From: Butyricicoccus pullicaecorum
GTDB taxonomy: Bacteria > Bacillota > Clostridia > Oscillospirales > Butyricicoccaceae
Direction of reading: 5' to 3'
Length of the DNA: 64,000 nt
NCBI GenBank assembly: GCA_021531865.1
Contig: JAFBIW010000002.1
Coordinates: 124,001-188,000, forward strand
The translations under genes were made by a program, and so were the position numbers. Positions 59,914 to 64,000 of this stretch are shown here, one piece after another. Positions within the stretch are counted from its first letter, which is position 1. Every line of letters starts with the position of its first letter. Below the pieces are notes generated by a model that saw only the letters and a program-made list of their open reading frames with translations, was not told where the DNA came from and made no database searches.

Positions 59914-59941
59914 ATAATACCACATCTCGCAGAAATTGCAA
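59914..59941 (-). promoter_or_regulatory. Promoter for the hemolysin-III gene
   Basis: TTGCAA (complement of 59936-59941), 16-nt spacer, TATTAT (59914-59919) with a TG before it. An alternative TATAAT lies 3 nt downstream. It is back to back with the DUF1836 promoter. Confidence 0.65.
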
Positions 59942-59949
59942 CAATCCAC

Positions 59950-59978
59950 TTGCAACTTTTTTCCGAATGCGCTAAAAT
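59950..59978 (+). promoter_or_regulatory. Promoter for the DUF1836 gene
   Basis: TTGCAA (59950-59955), 17-nt spacer, TAAAAT (59973-59978), about 30 nt before the start. Confidence 0.78.
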
Positions 59979-60007
59979 AGATTCGTTAATACGAAAGGGG
60001 GAGCTCC

Positions 60008-60532
60008 ATGAAGGATCTGCCGGAAATCATTGAAGCCGTCATGCAGGACCGTGATATCCGCCCCGACCAGGTGCCCGCGCTCGATCTCTACATGGATCAG
60101 GTTCTGACCCTGTTCAACGAGGGTCTGCGCGAAAATAAGCGGCATCCCGAGGACAAGCTGCTGACCAAAACCATGATCAACAACTACTCCAAGGAAAAGC
60201 TACTCATGCCGGTCAAGGGCAAAAAATATACCCATCAGCACATCATTCAGATGCTCTGCATCTACCAGCTCAAGCAGACGCTGGCGCTGAGCGACGTCAA
60301 GGCCCTGACCGGGCGGGATGACGTCGACTTTGAGGCCTGCTTCAACGACTATCTCGCCATGAAAAAACGCCTGCGTGAGGTCATCCCGGCCGAGCTCCAG
60401 TCCTATCCGGACACCGACCTGACCGACCCCAATCAGGTGCTCACCTTCTGTCTGGCGCTCTCGGCCGCCTCTACCTATATGCAGCGGCTGTGCCAGCAGA
60501 TCATCGACGCGCGCGCCGCGGACGGTCTGTAA
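60008..60532 (+). CDS. DUF1836-domain protein
   Basis: Cytoplasmic protein of 174 residues, all helical by appearance. A MerR-like helix-turn-helix is suggested by LLTKTMINNYSKEKLLM followed by KYTHQHIIQMLCIYQLK (about 53-95), which is the DUF1836 core. Family function is unknown; a regulatory role is inference. AAAGGGGGAG precedes the start. Monocistronic, with its own promoter and terminator. Confidence 0.8.
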   Translation: MKDLPEIIEAVMQDRDIRPDQVPALDLYMDQVLTLFNEGLRENKRHPEDKLLTKTMINNYSKEKLLMPVKGKKYTHQHIIQMLCIYQLKQTLALSDVKALTGRDDVDFEACFNDYLAMKKRLREVIPAELQSYPDTDLTDPNQVLTFCLALSAASTYMQRLCQQIIDARAADGL

Positions 60533-60537
60533 TCTCT

Positions 60538-60572
60538 GCCTTCCCGCCCTCCGCTCGGGAAGGCGTTTTTTT
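60538..60572 (+). terminator. Terminator after the DUF1836 gene
   Basis: GCCTTCCCG / CGGGAAGGC (9 bp, 9-nt loop) with GTTTTTTT. Confidence 0.92.
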
Positions 60573-60582
60573 ACGCGAAAAC

Positions 60583-60642
60583 ATTTAGATGAATTTCTAA
60601 ATATCTATTGACAGCACGAAAGGTATGCGCTATCATTTAGAT
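60583..60642 (+). promoter_or_regulatory. sdpR-sdpI promoter framed by a repeated ATTTAGAT operator
   Basis: Promoter TTGACA (60608-60613), 17-nt spacer, TATCAT (60631-60636). An inverted repeat ATTTAGA...TCTAAAT (60583-60589 and 60596-60602) lies just upstream of the -35, and a further ATTTAGAT overlaps the -10 and start site at 60635-60642. This is the expected arrangement for an autoregulating ArsR-type dimer such as SdpR. Confidence 0.75.
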
Positions 60643-60669
60643 AGAAATCAAAATGAAGGAGGAAATGCG

Positions 60670-60942
60670 ATGGGCTTTCAACAGACCTTCAAGGCGCTGT
60701 CCGATCCCACCCGGCGCGAGATCCTCCGGCTGCTGCGGGACGGCCCGATGGCGGCCGGCGATATCGCGGCGCGGTTCCCGGTCTCGGGCGCGACGATCTC
60801 GCATCACCTGTCCATCCTGCACGACGCCGGGCTGGTTTTGGACGAAAAACGTGGAAAATTCATTTATTACGAGCTGAATGTGTCGGTCGTGGACGAAATC
60901 CTCGGCTGGCTCACCTCCCTGAAAGGAGAAGAGGAGAAATGA
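60670..60942 (+). CDS. sdpR: ArsR-family autorepressor, SdpR-like
   Basis: Winged-helix repressor of 90 residues from the ATG at 60670 (AAGGAGG). ArsR fold: FKALSDPTRREILRLLRDG (residues 6-25), the recognition helix VSGATISHHLSILHDAGLV and the wing KRGKFIYYELN. No Cys metal-binding motif is present, as in SdpR. It overlaps sdpI by 4 nt (ATGA), and in B. subtilis SdpR/SdpI form a signal pair protecting against the SdpC toxin; here only the pair is seen, without sdpABC. Confidence 0.9.
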   Translation: MGFQQTFKALSDPTRREILRLLRDGPMAAGDIAARFPVSGATISHHLSILHDAGLVLDEKRGKFIYYELNVSVVDEILGWLTSLKGEEEK

Positions 60943-61589
60943 AACGAATCCCAAAAGTACAGGTGCTGGTCTGGCTGCTCGCCCTGCTCCCGGTCGCTCT
61001 GACCGCGCTGTTTTACGCCCGCCTGCCCGAAAATATCCCGATGTCGTGGGGCTTCGACGGCGTTGTGCGCTATGAACCCAAGTGGCAGCTTTGGATCGTG
61101 GCGTGCATGGCGCCGTTTTTCGCAGTTCTGTTCCCCATCCTGCCCAAGATCGACCCGCGCCGCCGCAGCTACGACAAGTTCGGCCGCCCCTATCTGTTCT
61201 TTCAGGGCATGATGATGGTCTTTTTGACCGTCATGGTGGGCATCGTGCTGATCGAAAGCCTGCGTCCGGGCACGCTCCGGGTGTCCCGGGTGGTCTGCCT
61301 GCTGGTCGGCCTGCTCATCGCGTCGGTCGGCAACATGATGCCCAAATTCCGCCAGAACTACTTCTTCGGCTTCAAGACCCCTTGGACGTATGCCGACGAG
61401 GTCGTATGGACGCGCACCCAGCGGCTGGGCGGCCGGCTCATGTTCGCCGCCGGTCTTGTGGGGATGCTCGCGGTGCTGATCCCGAACGAGGTCATCATGT
61501 TTGTCGTCCTTTTTGTCCCGCTCATCTGTGCGACCCTGATCCCGACCGTCATGAGCTTCGTCTGGTACCGCCAGCGGCATCCCGAGTGA
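60939..61589 (+). CDS. sdpI: SdpI/DUF1648 membrane protein
   Basis: Membrane protein of 216 residues with five to six helices. An N-terminal DUF1648 segment (residues 15-60; LPENIPMSWGFDG ... PKWQLWIVA) is followed by the SdpI domain (about 110-205; GNMMPKFRQNYFFGFKTPWT). In B. subtilis SdpI gives immunity to SdpC and sequesters SdpR. Translationally coupled to sdpR. Beyond its stop (61590-61819) only a weak T-tract with little stem and a poor TATACT/TATGAT -10 were seen. Confidence 0.88.
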   Translation: MKRIPKVQVLVWLLALLPVALTALFYARLPENIPMSWGFDGVVRYEPKWQLWIVACMAPFFAVLFPILPKIDPRRRSYDKFGRPYLFFQGMMMVFLTVMVGIVLIESLRPGTLRVSRVVCLLVGLLIASVGNMMPKFRQNYFFGFKTPWTYADEVVWTRTQRLGGRLMFAAGLVGMLAVLIPNEVIMFVVLFVPLICATLIPTVMSFVWYRQRHPE

Positions 61590-61819
61590 TGCGTCCGCCT
61601 GAACCGCACTGTTTTTTTAAATGTCCTTCTGCCACGCACACCTCACCGATCAAACGTCCGACACGCCGTCCGCCGTGCCTCAAACACTCCGGCTGGGAAC
61701 GCAAAATGCAGCAGAAACCGCCGGAAGTCCTCAAAAAAATTCGGATTTTGTGCCGATTACAGCTATCTTTTTGCGGCAATCTATGATATACTTTTATTCA
61801 TACGATTTCGCCGGAGGAC

Positions 61820-61894
61820 ATGACCTGTCCCTGTAAAAAAGACAGCCCGCCGCACCGGCACGGCGGACAAAAAGAAGAGGAGTGTTTCGTTTGA
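61820..61894 (+). CDS. 24-codon Cys/His peptide overlapping sstT
   Basis: A small ORF, MTCPCKKDSPPHRHGGQK..., with a strong Shine-Dalgarno (GGAGG 4 nt before its ATG) whose TGA overlaps the TTG start of sstT by 4 nt (TTGA). The Cys-Pro-Cys-Lys start and a His-Arg-His-Gly group recall small Clostridial proteins with CPCxxxxCxRHG metal-binding motifs, but shortened. Its codons contain the sstT Shine-Dalgarno, which favours translational coupling. A hairpin (CCGCCG/CGGCGG) lies within it. Whether the peptide is functional or only a leader cannot be told. Confidence 0.5.
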   Translation: MTCPCKKDSPPHRHGGQKEEECFV

Positions 61895-63144
61895 AGTTTC
61901 TCAAATCCATCGCTGCGAAGTACAACAGCGTCAGCCTGATCCTTCGCATCGTCTGCGGTCTGGCGCTTGGCACCGTGCTCGGTCTGACGGTTCCGCAGGT
62001 CACCGGCATCGGCGTGCTGGGCAGCCTGTTCGTCGGTGCGCTCAAGTCCATCGCCCCCGTTCTGGTCTTCGTCATCGTAACCAGCGCACTGGCGCAGGGC
62101 AGCTCCAAGCTCGACCGCCGCTTCGGCACGGTCATCTGGCTGTATATGCTCACCACCTTCCTGGCCGCGGCGCTGTCCGTCATCACCAGCCGTCTCTTCC
62201 CCCAGACCATCGTGCTGGCTGAGGCTGCGCAGGCCGATACCATCCCCCAGGGTCTGGGCGAGGTTCTGACCAACCTGCTGAACAATCTGGTCACCAACCC
62301 CCTCGCATCCATCATTTCGGGCAACTACATCGGCATCCTGCTCTGGGCCTGCCTGTTCGGCATGGCCATGAAGGGCATCGCGTCGGACGGCACCAAGGCA
62401 TTTCTGGCCAATACGGCGGACGCGGTCTCGCAGGTCGTCCGCTGGATCATCAATCTGGCGCCGTTCGGCATCATGGGCCTGATGTTCACCAACATCAGCA
62501 CCAATGGCCTGTCCATCTTCACCGATTACGGCAAGCTGCTTCTGCTGCTGGTCGGCACCATGCTGCTCATGTCTCTGGTCGTCGCGCCCGCCATCGTGGC
62601 CGTTTACCTGCGCTGCAATCCCTACCCGCTGGTTCTGCGCTGCCTGAAGGAATCGGGCGTCACCGCCTTCTTCACCCGCAGCTCCGCAGCCAACATCCCG
62701 GTCAATATGGCGCTGTGTGAGCGTCTGGGTCTGGATAAGGATATGTATTCCGTCTCCATCCCGCTGGGCGCGACCATCAATATGGACGGTGCGGCCATCA
62801 CCATCACGATCATGACGCTGGCCGCCGCCAATACCCTTGGTCTGGAGGTTTCCCTGCCCGCGGCCATCCTGCTGTCTGTCATGTCCGCGCTGGGCGCCTG
62901 CGGTGCTTCCGGCGTCGCCGGCGGCTCGCTGCTGCTCATCCCCATGGCCTGCTCTCTGTTCGGTATCTCGAACGATATCGCCATGCAGGTCGTTGGCGTC
63001 GGCTTCATCATCGGCGTGGTGCAGGACTCTGTCGAGACCGCGCTGAACTCCGCAGGCGACGTCCTGTTCGCCGCCACCGCCGAGTATCACCAGTGGCGTA
63101 AGGAAGGCAAGCCCCTGCCCGAGTTCATGCAGAAGCGGCACTAA
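61891..63144 (+). CDS. sstT: Serine/threonine:Na+ symporter SstT
   Basis: DAACS-family symporter, 417 residues from a TTG at 61891 (AGAGGAG, 8 nt spacing); a GTG three codons upstream overlaps that site. About eight helices plus two hairpins; the conserved substrate motif reads FFTRSSAANIPVNM near 265 and SIPLGATINMDGAAITITI near 290-308, followed by ASGVAGGSLLLIP near 346. These suit SstT in the glutamate transporter superfamily. A leader peptide overlaps its start and a terminator follows. Confidence 0.94.
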   Translation: MKFLKSIAAKYNSVSLILRIVCGLALGTVLGLTVPQVTGIGVLGSLFVGALKSIAPVLVFVIVTSALAQGSSKLDRRFGTVIWLYMLTTFLAAALSVITSRLFPQTIVLAEAAQADTIPQGLGEVLTNLLNNLVTNPLASIISGNYIGILLWACLFGMAMKGIASDGTKAFLANTADAVSQVVRWIINLAPFGIMGLMFTNISTNGLSIFTDYGKLLLLLVGTMLLMSLVVAPAIVAVYLRCNPYPLVLRCLKESGVTAFFTRSSAANIPVNMALCERLGLDKDMYSVSIPLGATINMDGAAITITIMTLAAANTLGLEVSLPAAILLSVMSALGACGASGVAGGSLLLIPMACSLFGISNDIAMQVVGVGFIIGVVQDSVETALNSAGDVLFAATAEYHQWRKEGKPLPEFMQKRH

Positions 63145-63223
63145 AGCAGCGCCATATGATTCTCTGCCTTGTCCATTCTGTCAAGCGCAGTTTCATATTG
63201 TGAAAAAACATTTCAAATGCAGG

Positions 63224-63254
63224 ATCGGGACGGCTCAGCCGTCCCGATTTTTTG
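63224..63254 (+). terminator. Terminator after sstT
   Basis: ATCGGGACGGCT / AGCCGTCCCGAT, 12-bp stem with a single-base centre (a loop of a few bases), then TTTTTTG. The gap 63255-63390 shows no other signal. Confidence 0.9.
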
Positions 63255-63390
63255 CATCTGACCGCGCATATTCTTCTGAAAAATGATGGACTTCATGCAT
63301 TTTTCATTTAGTTTGTGCATTTTGACGAAACAAGACCCCTCCGGACGCCCCGATTTTTCTCCGTCTTTCCCTGTTTATCAAGCCAAAGCA

Positions 63391-64000
<610 letters not shown>

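Noticed and set aside
61621-61836. 71-codon open frame between sdpI and sstT
   Set aside because: No ribosome-binding site, no recognisable composition, overlaps the poor -10 and the start of the small Cys/His ORF in a different frame.

Overview
The window is GC-rich, dense bacterial chromosome with no sign of a plasmid, phage or transposon. Gene content points to a Gram-positive anaerobe of the class Clostridia, most likely order Oscillospirales (Butyricicoccus/Agathobaculum-like, an inference from codon bias and gene content only). Supporting traits are the rnc-smc-ftsY order beside plsX/acpP, GdpP-RplI-DnaB, TilS-Hpt-FtsH, FtsEX next to coiled-coil M23 hydrolases and CtpA, DUF1836 and DUF4830 proteins, SdpR/SdpI, and many TTGACA/TATAAT-type sigma-A promoters. 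Most of 1-45,750 is read from the minus strand; the right third has mixed strands.

Region by region: (1) 1-7,000 is a housekeeping run on the minus strand: acpP, rnc, smc, ftsY, rph and a truncated rdgB. (2) 6,927-13,944 is a minus-strand operon, trmH-like methyltransferase, dprA, topA, trmFO, plsX, behind a good promoter and a roughly 140-nt leader that can fold in two ways. (3) 14,130-16,300 is greA-lysS behind a perfect consensus promoter. (4) 16,327-21,748 is a cell-wall/division cluster: ftsE, ftsX, two tandem paralogous M23 coiled-coil hydrolases and a CtpA protease. (5) 21,848-30,150 holds a CdaR-type regulator, an rsuA pseudouridine synthase, a DUF4830 lipoprotein-like protein, an EF-G paralogue, and rlmB with a degenerate P-type-ATPase-like membrane protein. 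(6) 30,229-34,183 is an aspartate-family amino-acid operon: an ACT protein (PheB), hom, thrB and lysC. (7) 34,338-42,229 is a long conserved operon: gdpP, rplI, dnaB, tilS, hpt, ftsH. (8) 42,237-54,940 carries shorter units: a VOC protein, a phosphodiester glycosidase with a DEAD-box helicase, a heavy-metal permease, CpXC + ABC-F, nitroreductase-sirtuin-HD, an M20 dipeptidase, and a divergent iolG-like/LacI pair. (9) 54,944-64,000 carries rlmA-apgM, the KtrB/KtrA potassium system, a hemolysin-III protein, a DUF1836 regulator, sdpR-sdpI, a tiny Cys/His peptide coupled to sstT, and the start of gdhA.

The window is largely core genome. The most unusual items are a P-type-ATPase-like protein that has lost its phosphorylation and ion-binding motifs yet sits in an operon with rlmB; an ABC-F protein whose second nucleotide site has lost both the Walker A lysine and the catalytic glutamate; a 24-codon CPC/RHG peptide gene overlapping sstT by four bases; tandem, partly homogenised FtsEX-linked hydrolases; and several perfect inverted repeats at promoters. 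No tRNA, rRNA, CRISPR array, insertion sequence or replication origin was recognised.
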